DNA of 6,492 nucleotides from Scatavimonas merdipullorum (GTDB lineage Bacteria > Bacillota > Clostridia > Oscillospirales > Acutalibacteraceae): NCBI GenBank assembly GCA_018712865.1, contig DVGH01000040.1, positions 1-6,492 on the forward strand, written 5' to 3'. The notes beneath the pieces are model-generated. The model worked only from the letters and a program-made list of their open reading frames with translations, did not search any database and was not told where the DNA came from. The translations under genes were made by a program, and so were the position numbers. This document shows, one piece after another, positions 1 through 4,712 of the stretch. Numbering within the stretch: position 1 is the stretch's first letter; the number at the start of each line of letters is the position of its first letter.

Positions 1-2
1 CT

Positions 3-155
3 GCAGAATATGTAAAGCTTCCGGCAGGTATTGTAAGCTACTTTCACGCAAGCCCTGTAATTTTAACACTACTGATATTCTTTTTAGGAATTGCTGCATG
101 GTTTGTATCGTTGCGTATTTCTAAAAAAATATTTGTGAAAAAAGATTTATTTTAA
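3..155 (+). CDS. C-terminal end of a membrane protein, possibly an ABC-type permease (partial)
   Basis: An open frame enters from the left edge and ends at TAA 153-155, giving the last 50 residues of a protein whose start lies outside the window. The visible part begins AEYVKLPAGIV, then has one strongly hydrophobic stretch (about residues 18-40, VILTLLIFFLGIAAWFV) and a short lysine-rich tail ending FVKKDLF. This is the usual look of a final transmembrane helix followed by a positively charged cytoplasmic end, as in ABC-2 type permeases. That family assignment is a guess from shape only. The other two plus frames are less convincing: one stops at once and the other codes a cysteine-rich composition unlike a normal protein. 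The neighbouring genes on the right run the opposite way, so it belongs to a different transcript from them. Confidence 0.55.
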   Translation, partial: AEYVKLPAGIVSYFHASPVILTLLIFFLGIAAWFVSLRISKKIFVKKDLF

Positions 156-164
156 TTCTATACA

Positions 165-242
165 GCAAAACCCCACAAGCCAGCTGGCGGCAAGATAAAC
201 AGCGCATACCGCGCCGCCGTTGACAGTCCCGCCGGGTTTTGC
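165..242. repeat. GC-rich element with nested inverted repeats
   Basis: A 78-bp segment is bounded by perfect 9-bp inverted repeats, GCAAAACCC at 165-173 and GGGTTTTGC at 234-242. Inside it is a second pair, GGCGGC at 186-191 and GCCGCC at 213-218, and the self-complementary GCCAGCTGGC sits across 179-188. The segment is clearly more GC-rich than the AT-rich membrane-protein end before it. It could be a small interspersed repeat, a structured RNA, or a fold in the 3' region between two convergent transcripts. A minus-strand open frame of 61 codons crosses it, but that frame has no good ribosome site and I do not call it a gene. Confidence 0.4.
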
Positions 243-254
243 AGATGGGTAGCT

Positions 255-287
255 AAGGGGCGACATCAAGGCTTGCTGCCGCCCCTT
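255..287. terminator. Hairpin between convergent transcripts, probable terminator
   Basis: AAGGGGCG at 255-262 pairs perfectly with CGCCCCTT at 280-287 around a 17-nt loop. It lies between the plus-strand membrane-protein end and the minus-strand lipoprotein end, where a terminator for either is expected. The T-run after it is weak on both strands (TTTCTGTT on plus), so which transcript it stops is uncertain. A competing pairing of GACATCA (262-268) with TGATGTC (302-308), followed by a run of seven T on the plus strand, is also possible. Confidence 0.45.
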
Positions 288-335
288 TCTGTTGAAAATA
301 CTGATGTCATCATTTTTTTCAAAAGGCAGCATAGT

Positions 336-926
336 TTACCTGCAAAAATAAATATAATAGTCCCCTTGCCTTGCCTTTATGGCTTCACCACCGTTATAGT
401 CGCTTAAATATTCAAACACGTCTTCTTCCCCATTGTTGTAAGAAACATACACAAGGTTGCCATCTATACGGTAAGTCCCCTGATGTGCGTCGTCGTCCTT
501 GACAATTCCCACACTGACAGAAAACGTTCCGTCTGTGTTGAGGTCAAGCGAACCGCCATAGGCATAACCGCTGCCGTAAATTTCCTGCAGATTTGCCGCT
601 GTGCCGGACGCAACGCTCTCGCCAAAGGCCGGCGCCCAGCTTCCCGTAAGATCCGTCGTATTTTCCATACCGTTTGTCTGCTCCTGCTCCGTGGCGCTTG
701 GTTGTGCATCCGGCTGGGTATCAGAAACCGCCGGCTGTTGCGGCTGTGTTCCCTGCGTAGGTGTTTGTGTTGCGGCATTGGACTGCTGCACCTGCTCTTG
801 CGCACTGGAGGACTGCCCGACGGAAGAAGACGGATTTGTTGTTTCCTGTGAAGATTCATTGTGCCCGCATCCGTAAAAAAATGCCGCCAGCACGATGCAA
901 AGTGCTACAGCGAATGTTTTCTTCAT
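336..926 (-). CDS. Secreted lipoprotein with Ser/Gln/Thr-rich linker and a small C-terminal beta-rich domain
   Basis: A 196-residue protein. It starts MKKTFAVALCIVLAAFFYGC, a type II signal peptide with lipobox FYGC. Cys20 would be lipidated and the mature protein anchored outside the membrane. Residues 21 to about 88 are low complexity (Ser, Gln, Thr, Pro), a typical extended spacer. Residues from about 90 to 196 (LTGSW... then GGSLDLNTDGTFSVSV ... GTYRIDGNLVYV) show the short alternating strands seen in lipocalin-like or other small beta-barrel lipoproteins of Clostridia; the exact family is not recognised. I chose the ATG at 924-926 because AAAGGGG stands about nine bases upstream and the signal peptide begins there; a longer frame reaching 1049 would bury the signal peptide. 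It is the third gene of the minus-strand operon, 64 bp after the kinase-like gene. Its substrate or partner is unknown. Confidence 0.85.
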   Translation of the reverse strand: MKKTFAVALCIVLAAFFYGCGHNESSQETTNPSSSVGQSSSAQEQVQQSNAATQTPTQGTQPQQPAVSDTQPDAQPSATEQEQTNGMENTTDLTGSWAPAFGESVASGTAANLQEIYGSGYAYGGSLDLNTDGTFSVSVGIVKDDDAHQGTYRIDGNLVYVSYNNGEEDVFEYLSDYNGGEAIKARQGDYYIYFCR

Positions 927-990
927 ACCACTGTTCCCCTTTCTGTTGTTTCTATCAAGAATCCTATCGCGTCTTTGAAAGCCTGTCAAA

Positions 991-1746
991 TCACAATTTT
1001 GCAATATTTTGTTGCAATTTGTCACTTCCTTCATCCGCACATATGGCATTGTATGCCGTTAAAACTGCCTGTCTGCTAATATTGCAGTGCAGAACATAGA
1101 CAGGTGTTTTTCGCAAAAAAGCGTCCAGCAAAGAAAGCATGGTTTCCATACATTCCCTGTCTGCGCTGTGGATCATTTGTGTAAAAATCCGATTGATCGC
1201 CTGTTTTCCGTCAATTTTTTCAATATGGTTGTCCTGTGCGCGTTCCAGAAAACACAGCGCTTTTACCGGCACGCCAATGTTGGCGCTCAAATCGTTTTTC
1301 CCTGAAAACGGTGTTCCAAAGGCATAAAAGATGTTGTCCCTGTATAAAACGGCTGGCTTATCGTCGTTAATGATCTGCGCACGCTCCTGACCAAAACAAT
1401 CCATCCACAGCCCTGTGTGGGTAGATTTTCCCGTTCCGCTGTCCGCTGAAAAAAGGTAGGCCGCACCGTCAAGCGCTACGGCCGAGGCATGCAGGAAGAA
1501 CCCGCCGTACATGGGCAGCGCGCTGTAAAACCGATACCCAAACCAGGCGTATTCATTGGCCGCATACGAGTACGCTTTATATTTTTCCTGCCATGCAGCA
1601 AATCCCGGCGAATGTTCATCGATGATGATATCGCACTGTTCCTTTGTAAGCTGGCCGTGCGCCAGGTATTTTTTTGCGCGCGTCTGCAAAAGCGTACCTT
1701 TCGGTTCCATCAAAACATGCAAACCCGCAATATTGTAAACCGGCAT
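991..1746 (-). CDS. HPr kinase-like (HprK-related) P-loop protein
   Basis: A 251-residue protein related to the C-terminal kinase domain of HPr kinase/phosphorylase and to the stand-alone HprK-like kinases found near peptide-modification genes. Visible motifs are HASAV at 86-90, Walker A SADSGTGKSTH at 100-110, the acidic INDDKPAV at 126-133 in the place of the Walker B/catalytic Asp region, and GTPFSGK at 144-150. These suggest a nucleotide-binding phosphotransferase that acts in the cytoplasm. The HPr-binding N-terminal domain of true HprK is missing and residues 1-80 are not recognised, so the target is probably not HPr. The ATG at 1744-1746 is preceded by GGGAGGA with seven-base spacing; a TTG start at 1761 would place that ribosome site inside the gene. 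It follows pgeF by 21 bp, so the two are almost certainly co-transcribed. No precursor peptide, PqqD-like protein or protease gene is visible nearby, so a role in peptide modification is not supported. Confidence 0.8.
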   Translation of the reverse strand: MPVYNIAGLHVLMEPKGTLLQTRAKKYLAHGQLTKEQCDIIIDEHSPGFAAWQEKYKAYSYAANEYAWFGYRFYSALPMYGGFFLHASAVALDGAAYLFSADSGTGKSTHTGLWMDCFGQERAQIINDDKPAVLYRDNIFYAFGTPFSGKNDLSANIGVPVKALCFLERAQDNHIEKIDGKQAINRIFTQMIHSADRECMETMLSLLDAFLRKTPVYVLHCNISRQAVLTAYNAICADEGSDKLQQNIAKL

Positions 1747-1767
1747 AGCCGTTCCTCCCAAGCTCTG

Positions 1768-2598
1768 CTATTTTATACAAATAAACGCCGCCATGCCGCC
1801 GCGTTTTCCATGCGTGGCCCTGTGTGACCAAAGCAGCTGGCTGTTGCAGCAGGTGCATACGTCGCTTACCGTAATATGCGCTTGCATAACGCCCGCCTTA
1901 AGCAAAATCTGCCGGTTTGCCTCCAAAAGGTCAAGCATATATTTTCCGCCGCCCTTTGGGAAAACAAAACGCGCCGTGTCCAGCGCCTCCATCGCAAGGA
2001 AATAACGGCAGCAATCCTCATCCACCTCATAGCAGCAGCTTCCTATGGCCGGCCCCACAGCGGCGATAATATCTGCCGGATTACACCCATATTTGCTTTG
2101 CATCGTCGCTATCGCCTGTTTTCCAATGCCGCCCGCTGTACCGCGCCAGCCTGCATGCGCCAAAGCCACAACCTTTTTAACAGGGTCTGCAAAAAACAGC
2201 GGCGTACAGTCTGCATAGTAGGTTACAAGCGTGATCCCCTTTTGATTGGTAACAAGCCCGTCTACACTTTGCATATCCCTTGGCTTTGTAATGCCAATGC
2301 CTTTTTCTTTTTCCGTTATACAGCGCACATAGGTATGATGGTCCTGCGCCGACGCCGTAAGGCTTTGAAAATCGAAACCGGCGGCCGTGCAAAATCTGCG
2401 GTAATTTTCCAGCACATTTTCGTCTGGATCGCCTCTTCCAAAGCTTAAATTCATAGTGGCAAAATCGCCCGTGCTTACACCGCCCAGGCGCGTGGAAAAC
2501 GCATGCTTCATAAAGGGAAGCGCCGAAAGGGCAGGATAGGTTAAAAACGAAACGCCGTTTTTCGATTGCAGGGTCATCGTATGACTGTGAAACTGCAT
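1768..2598 (-). CDS. pgeF: PgeF/YfiH family laccase-domain protein (purine nucleoside phosphorylase/polyphenol oxidase)
   Basis: A 276-residue member of the DUF152 (YfiH, LACC1-like) family, close to the family's usual length. Members are cytoplasmic metal enzymes described as polyphenol oxidases and as purine nucleoside phosphorylase/adenosine deaminase-type enzymes. In E. coli PgeF has been linked to editing wrongly built peptidoglycan precursors. The family's His-Cys-His metal site is visible: His87 in QDHH, Cys131 in YYADCTP, and His148 in ALAHAGWRGT. The GPAIGSCCYEV block (182-192) and the terminal WSHRATHGKRGGMAAFI block also match the family. The start ATG at 2596-2598 has GGAGGTG about six bases upstream. 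It is the first gene of the minus-strand operon, expressed from the promoter at 2651-2679. Family assignment is firm; which of the reported activities matters here cannot be read from sequence. Confidence 0.93.
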   Translation of the reverse strand: MQFHSHTMTLQSKNGVSFLTYPALSALPFMKHAFSTRLGGVSTGDFATMNLSFGRGDPDENVLENYRRFCTAAGFDFQSLTASAQDHHTYVRCITEKEKGIGITKPRDMQSVDGLVTNQKGITLVTYYADCTPLFFADPVKKVVALAHAGWRGTAGGIGKQAIATMQSKYGCNPADIIAAVGPAIGSCCYEVDEDCCRYFLAMEALDTARFVFPKGGGKYMLDLLEANRQILLKAGVMQAHITVSDVCTCCNSQLLWSHRATHGKRGGMAAFICIK

Positions 2599-2645
2599 GG
2601 AGCACCTCCAAAAATCAAAACATATAGGGCTTTGGCCTTCTCTGC

Positions 2646-2675
2646 TTTACATTATAAGCGTAATTATGGTACAAT
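2646..2675 (+). promoter_or_regulatory. Sigma-A promoter of the four-cysteine small protein gene
   Basis: On the plus strand, -35 TTTACA (2646-2651) is separated by 18 bp from -10 TACAAT (2670-2675), with an extended -10 TGG directly before it. The start would be near 2682, about 38 nt upstream of the ATG at 2720. The -35 of this promoter shares bases with the -10 of the opposite promoter. Confidence 0.7.
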
Positions 2676-2679
2676 ACAA
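2651..2679 (-). promoter_or_regulatory. Sigma-A promoter of the pgeF operon
   Basis: Read on the minus strand, -35 TTGTAT (2674-2679) is separated by 17 bp from a consensus -10 TATAAT (2651-2656). Transcription should start near 2644, leaving a leader of about 46 nt before pgeF. It overlaps almost completely with the plus-strand promoter at 2646-2675. Confidence 0.75.
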
Positions 2680-2719
2680 GTAGAAAACGTCATACCGGTA
2701 AGCGGGGGTGTTATACGCT

Positions 2720-2932
2720 ATGAAGTTTTACAGGCTTTTTGGAAACCACATTGACCCAAACTGCACATACTGCGATCATTGTATTTTTGAACAGGACCAG
2801 GTACAGATCTGCAGGGTAAAGCGTGAAATTAAAAATGGGAAATGCCGCCGTTTTCAATATAATCCCCTGCTTCGCGTTCCAAAGCAGATGCCCGCGCTGC
2901 CAAAATACGATCCAAAGGATTTTGAGCTGTAG
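2720..2932 (+). CDS. Small four-cysteine, probably zinc-binding protein
   Basis: A 70-residue protein starting MKFYRLFGNHIDPNC. It has a cysteine cluster CTYCDHC at about residues 15-21, then single cysteines near 31 and 42 (QICRV, NGKCRRF), and ends with YNPLLRVPKQ ... YDPKDFEL. The spacing looks like a small zinc or metal ribbon. It resembles an uncharacterised clostridial family I recall with a CxYC...C...CRxFxYDPLkRxP pattern; that match is from memory and was not checked. The ATG at 2720 has a strong GGGGGTG ribosome site nine bases upstream. A GTG at 2708 in the same frame would overlap that site and is rejected. It is transcribed divergently from pgeF. Function is unknown. Confidence 0.8.
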   Translation: MKFYRLFGNHIDPNCTYCDHCIFEQDQVQICRVKREIKNGKCRRFQYNPLLRVPKQMPALPKYDPKDFEL

Positions 2933-3079
2933 TACCCCTGCCCTTTGCAGGCCGCTCTTTCCGAAAAGGCTCTGGAGGCCGGCGACGTGGACCAAAGCGG
3001 AACACAAACCGTAACAGATGTGTTGCTTTTGCAAAAGTATATTGCAAAGCAGATTGAAGCGTTCCCTACCGTGGAATAA
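2933..3079 (+). pseudogene. Orphan dockerin-like repeat, remnant without a start codon
   Basis: The frame directly after the TAG at 2930-2932 stays open for 48 codons to TAA 3077-3079. Its second half encodes GDVDQSGTQTVTDVLLLQKY followed by IAKQIEAFPTVE. This fits one half of a type I dockerin: a 12-residue calcium loop with Asp at positions 1, 3 and 12, Gly at 6 and Ser instead of Asp at 5, then the LLLxKYI helix and the final FP. Dockerins normally carry two such halves and attach extracellular enzymes to cohesins. Here there is one half, no ATG, and no signal peptide or enzyme, so it is most likely the surviving 3' end of a lost secreted-protein gene. The upstream residues YPCPLQAALSEKALEA are not recognised. 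It shares the frame of the cysteine gene, so only readthrough of TAG would translate it. Confidence 0.65.
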
Positions 3080-3092
3080 GCATGGGTTTTAC

Positions 3093-3130
3093 AACAACAA
3101 ACGCAAGGGAAATCCCTTGCGTTTGTTGTT
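3093..3130. terminator. Strong bidirectional terminator hairpin
   Basis: AACAACAAACGCAAGGGA at 3093-3110 is the exact reverse complement of 3113-3130, with only two bases between, so the folded form has 17 pairs and a four-base loop. The outer stem is A-rich on one side and GTTTGTTGTT on the other, giving a U-rich end on both strands. It lies between the plus-strand remnant ending at 3079 and the minus-strand HTH gene, whose stop codon overlaps it by one base. Confidence 0.8.
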
Positions 3131-3423
3131 TAATAATAAATAGACCTTGCCCGAAGACAGCGCAGCGCTCTTTTTATATGGCGCGACACCGCAGACGTGC
3201 TGATCCCAAGCTGCCGGCCGGTCTCTGTCATGGAAAGGCCCTCAAAATAATACATCATCAGGCACTGGCGTTGTCTGGGCGTAAGCTCCGCACGCAGGGC
3301 CTTTTCCAAAAAACGCTTCATCCGCTGAATTTCTTTTTCATTTCCACCGTGTAGATTATATTGCCGCAGACTGTAAAGATCGCCTGTAAAATGATCAAGA
3401 GAAAGGATTCGGTTTGAAGGCAA
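3130..3423 (-). CDS. Sigma-70 region-4-like helix-turn-helix protein
   Basis: A 97-residue protein whose second half is a sigma-70 region-4-like domain: ELTPRQRQCLMMYYFEGLSM (about 46-65), then the helix-turn-helix TETGRQLGISTSAVSRHIKR to about residue 85. No region 2, the part of a sigma factor that binds the -10 element and core polymerase, is present. It is therefore either a DNA-binding regulator or half of a split sigma pair. I chose the TTG start at 3421-3423 because AGAGGAGGTGAG stands directly upstream with about eight-base spacing. A GTG at 3456 would put this ribosome site inside the gene. It overlaps the preceding gene by 29 bp, so translation is likely coupled. Both genes are predicted to be expressed from the LexA-box promoter at 3721-3749. 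The targets are unknown. Confidence 0.82.
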   Translation of the reverse strand: MPSNRILSLDHFTGDLYSLRQYNLHGGNEKEIQRMKRFLEKALRAELTPRQRQCLMMYYFEGLSMTETGRQLGISTSAVSRHIKRALRCLRARSIYY

Positions 3424-3625
3424 TGTTCTCACCTCCTCTGCGTGATAAAAGCTCACCAGTATGCTTACAGTCCAGATACATGGAGTATAAAATCATCATT
3501 CTTCTGGCCAGTTCCCTGTTGGTTTCTTCTTTTTGTTCCTTGTATTGCTTTTTAAGTACATAAAGCTTTTTATAAATTTTTTCTGCCTCTATAAAATATT
3601 CAGCAGCCCATTTGCTGTAATCCAT
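3395..3625 (-). CDS. Small charged helical protein co-encoded with the sigma-like protein
   Basis: A 76-residue protein starting MDYSKWAAEYFIEAEKIYKK. Residues 4 to about 45 are rich in Glu, Lys, Tyr and Arg with heptad-like spacing, predicting a long helix or coiled coil. A short segment ILYSMYLDCKHTGELL (45-60) follows, then a basic tail. No transmembrane or secretion signal is seen. I know no named function for it. The ATG at 3623-3625 has GGGAGGA five to six bases upstream; a longer frame to 3730 begins in the promoter and is rejected. Its last codons contain the ribosome site of the downstream HTH gene: the GGAGGTGAG sequence is read here as part of RRGGEN. It is the first gene after the SOS-type promoter, with a leader of about 88 nt. 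It could be a partner or antagonist of the HTH protein. Confidence 0.72.
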   Translation of the reverse strand: MDYSKWAAEYFIEAEKIYKKLYVLKKQYKEQKEETNRELARRMMILYSMYLDCKHTGELLSRRGGENIAFKPNPFS

Positions 3626-3720
3626 CTTTTCCTCCCGGATTTTGCTTGTCCACAAAGCGTATTTGCAGCAGGATAAACAAAACAGCTTGGGGCGGCTGCG
3701 TCTATCCCTTTGATAGAGCA

Positions 3721-3749
3721 ATAGTAACACGAATATATGTTCGATTCAA
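3721..3749 (-). promoter_or_regulatory. Predicted SOS promoter of the small gene pair
   Basis: On the minus strand, -35 TTGAAT (3744-3749) is separated by exactly 17 bp from -10 TACTAT (3721-3726). The spacer is almost filled by a LexA-type palindrome at 3730-3743. This is the classic layout of a LexA-repressed promoter in Firmicutes. The start would be near 3714. Confidence 0.7.
3730..3743. promoter_or_regulatory. LexA (SOS) box, Bacillus type
   Basis: CGAATATATGTTCG matches 13 of 14 positions of the Bacillus subtilis LexA consensus CGAACRNRYGTTYG; the single miss is T for C at position 5. Read on the other strand it also matches 13 of 14. It lies between the -35 and -10 boxes of the minus-strand promoter, where bound LexA would block RNA polymerase. 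Confidence 0.72.
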
Positions 3750-3808
3750 GGCAGGAAAAGCCTTGTTTTCTTGAAATACTTCTTGATGTTTCAAAAATGG
3801 TACAGCAG

Positions 3809-3820
3809 GAACATTTGTTC
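3809..3820. promoter_or_regulatory. Second LexA-like palindrome
   Basis: GAACATTTGTTC has the perfect core GAAC-N4-GTTC but lacks the outer C and G of the full consensus and has T instead of a purine at one inner position. It is 65 bp from the first box and 10 bp upstream of the -35 of the plus-strand promoter at 3831. It may serve that promoter, a weaker one around it, or help LexA bind the region. Confidence 0.4.
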
Positions 3821-3830
3821 TATATTATCC

Positions 3831-3859
3831 TTGCAAAAATTGCTATACAGTGCTATAAT
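3831..3859 (+). promoter_or_regulatory. Strong sigma-A promoter with no gene directly behind it
   Basis: -35 TTGCAA (3831-3836), a 17-bp spacer, and a consensus -10 TATAAT (3854-3859) with extended -10 TGC before it. It would start transcription near 3866, only about 20 nt before the terminator hairpin at 3885. Confidence 0.7.
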
Positions 3860-3865
3860 GTAAAA

Positions 3866-3930
3866 CAATAAATAAAAACAGGTAAAAAGGGGTACTTTCC
3901 ACAAGGAAGTGCCCCTTTTGGGTATTTTTT
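3866..3930 (+). ncRNA. Possible short RNA between promoter and terminator
   Basis: The promoter at 3831-3859 and the terminator at 3885-3930 predict a transcript of about 65 nt made of an A-rich 5' end and the terminator stem. No open reading frame with a ribosome site fits inside it. It could be a small RNA, an early-terminated leader with partial readthrough into the TetR operon, or a leftover promoter. No known RNA family is recognised. Confidence 0.3.
3885..3930 (+). terminator. Strong intrinsic terminator
   Basis: AAAAGGGGTACTTTCC (3885-3900) pairs with GGAAGTGCCCCTTTT (3905-3919), with one G-U pair and one bulged T, around loop ACAA. GGGTA and then six T (3925-3930) follow. The minus-strand side is also T-rich (TTTTTATTTATTG), so it may work both ways. 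It separates the SOS region from the TetR operon. Confidence 0.75.
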
Positions 3931-4043
3931 CTGGAAAAAAAATTAATCTAAACTTTATGAAAACAAGTACTTTTTCAATTTTCGTAGCAAGCAAAAATAT
4001 GTGTTATCTAACTTGGATAATTTATAAAAAATTTTTTGAAAAA

Positions 4044-4064
4044 TCATTGACTTTAAGTCAATGA
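4044..4064. promoter_or_regulatory. Palindromic operator, probable TetR-family binding site
   Basis: Perfect 10-bp arms TCATTGACTT (4044-4053) and AAGTCAATGA (4055-4064) flank a single central T. Size and symmetry suit a TetR-family dimer. It covers the -35 box and half of the spacer, so binding would block transcription of the repressor's own operon. Confidence 0.7.
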
Positions 4065-4076
4065 CTGTTATATAAT
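4047..4076 (+). promoter_or_regulatory. Promoter of the TetR-aldo/keto reductase operon
   Basis: -35 TTGACT (4047-4052), an 18-bp spacer, and consensus -10 TATAAT (4071-4076). The start is expected near 4083, about 30 nt before the GTG start of the repressor gene. The operator palindrome covers the -35 box. Confidence 0.75.
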
Positions 4077-4112
4077 AAATTTAAGGTAAAGAGAAAGGAT
4101 GGACGGAAAGCC

Positions 4113-4712
4113 GTGACAAACAGAAAGCTTGCAGCAATGGAAACACGAAAAAAATTGGTTGCAGCAGCAAAAAAAATAATTTGTGACAAAGGGCTTGTCA
4201 ACACTTCCATTGAAGAAATAACCGAAGCCTGTGGCGTTTCAAAGGGAACATTTTACACTTATTTTAAACGGAAAGAAGATATTGTTTTTGAACTCAGCCG
4301 TGAAGTATTTACTGAAATTCTGGAAAAAGCAGAGGCCTTTGAAGGCAGTTTTCTGGAAAGAATTGAAAATTATATGGTCAGTTTTTCAGCATACATTGAA
4401 AGCAGCGGTGTCAAACTTGCACAGGAATGGATCAGAAATGTTGTGAATCCGGAGCTTGCAGAAAATTCCGATGAAAAAAACAAATTACAGATGGATCTGG
4501 AAGCGGTAACAAGGCTTATTTCGCTTGGTATAGAAAAAAACGAGCTAAGATCCAACACGCCGGTTAAAACCATTTCGCATACAATTGTTGACTTTTTATA
4601 CGGACAACTGCTGTGTTGGTGTATGAGCGACGGGATTTACAGCTTAAAAGAACGCACGCAGGAATTCTGTAAATTATATCTTTGCCTGATTATAAAACAA
4701 TATATTATTTGA
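4113..4712 (+). CDS. TetR/AcrR family transcriptional repressor
   Basis: A 199-residue protein of normal TetR length. The N-terminal DNA-binding domain covers about residues 10-57: TRKKLVAAAKKIICDKG, then TSIEEITEACGVSKGTFYTY (31-50) and FKRKEDIVFE, the standard TetR helix-turn-helix signature. The C-terminal two thirds are helical and variable, as expected for the ligand-binding and dimer part; the ligand cannot be told. The start is GTG at 4113-4115, with AAGGATGG about ten bases upstream. A later ATG at 4137 is possible but has a poorer ribosome site and would trim the first helix. Its 3' end is 17 bp before the first aldo/keto reductase, so the three genes form one operon. The palindrome on its own promoter suggests autorepression that is relieved by an aldehyde or other substrate of the reductases; that inducer is inferred. 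Confidence 0.92.
   Translation: MTNRKLAAMETRKKLVAAAKKIICDKGLVNTSIEEITEACGVSKGTFYTYFKRKEDIVFELSREVFTEILEKAEAFEGSFLERIENYMVSFSAYIESSGVKLAQEWIRNVVNPELAENSDEKNKLQMDLEAVTRLISLGIEKNELRSNTPVKTISHTIVDFLYGQLLCWCMSDGIYSLKERTQEFCKLYLCLIIKQYII

Larger units (their letters stand above)
3626..4112. other. 487-bp intergenic region, divergent control region
   Basis: This AT-rich gap separates the minus-strand small gene pair from the plus-strand TetR operon. From left to right it holds the leader of the pair (3626-3714), the SOS promoter and LexA box, the second LexA-like site, the orphan promoter, the terminator, and the TetR promoter/operator at 4044-4076. Between 3931 and 4040 I see only AT-rich sequence without a recognisable element. 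A minus-strand frame at 3791-3994 runs through the terminator and is not a gene. Confidence 0.6.

Noticed and set aside
147..332. Minus-strand 61-codon frame across the GC-rich spacer
   Set aside because: It runs through inverted repeats and the probable terminator and has no good Shine-Dalgarno. I had a vague sense of having seen similar short translations, but cannot support it as a gene.
483..1099. Several plus-strand open frames of 70-122 codons opposite the lipoprotein and kinase genes
   Set aside because: They are Arg- and Cys-rich mirror readings of well-supported minus-strand genes and lack convincing ribosome sites.
1876..2611. Open frames of 144 and 190 codons inside pgeF
   Set aside because: Both are shadows of pgeF, whose family motifs are unmistakable in its own frame.
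3747..3769. Short hairpin CAAGGC/GCCTTG followed by TTTT, as a plus-strand terminator
   Set aside because: It has only six base pairs, overlaps the -35 box of the SOS promoter, and no plus-strand gene leads into it.
3791..3994. Minus-strand 67-codon hydrophobic frame
   Set aside because: It crosses the strong terminator stem and the plus promoter, and its hydrophobicity comes from the AT-rich sequence.
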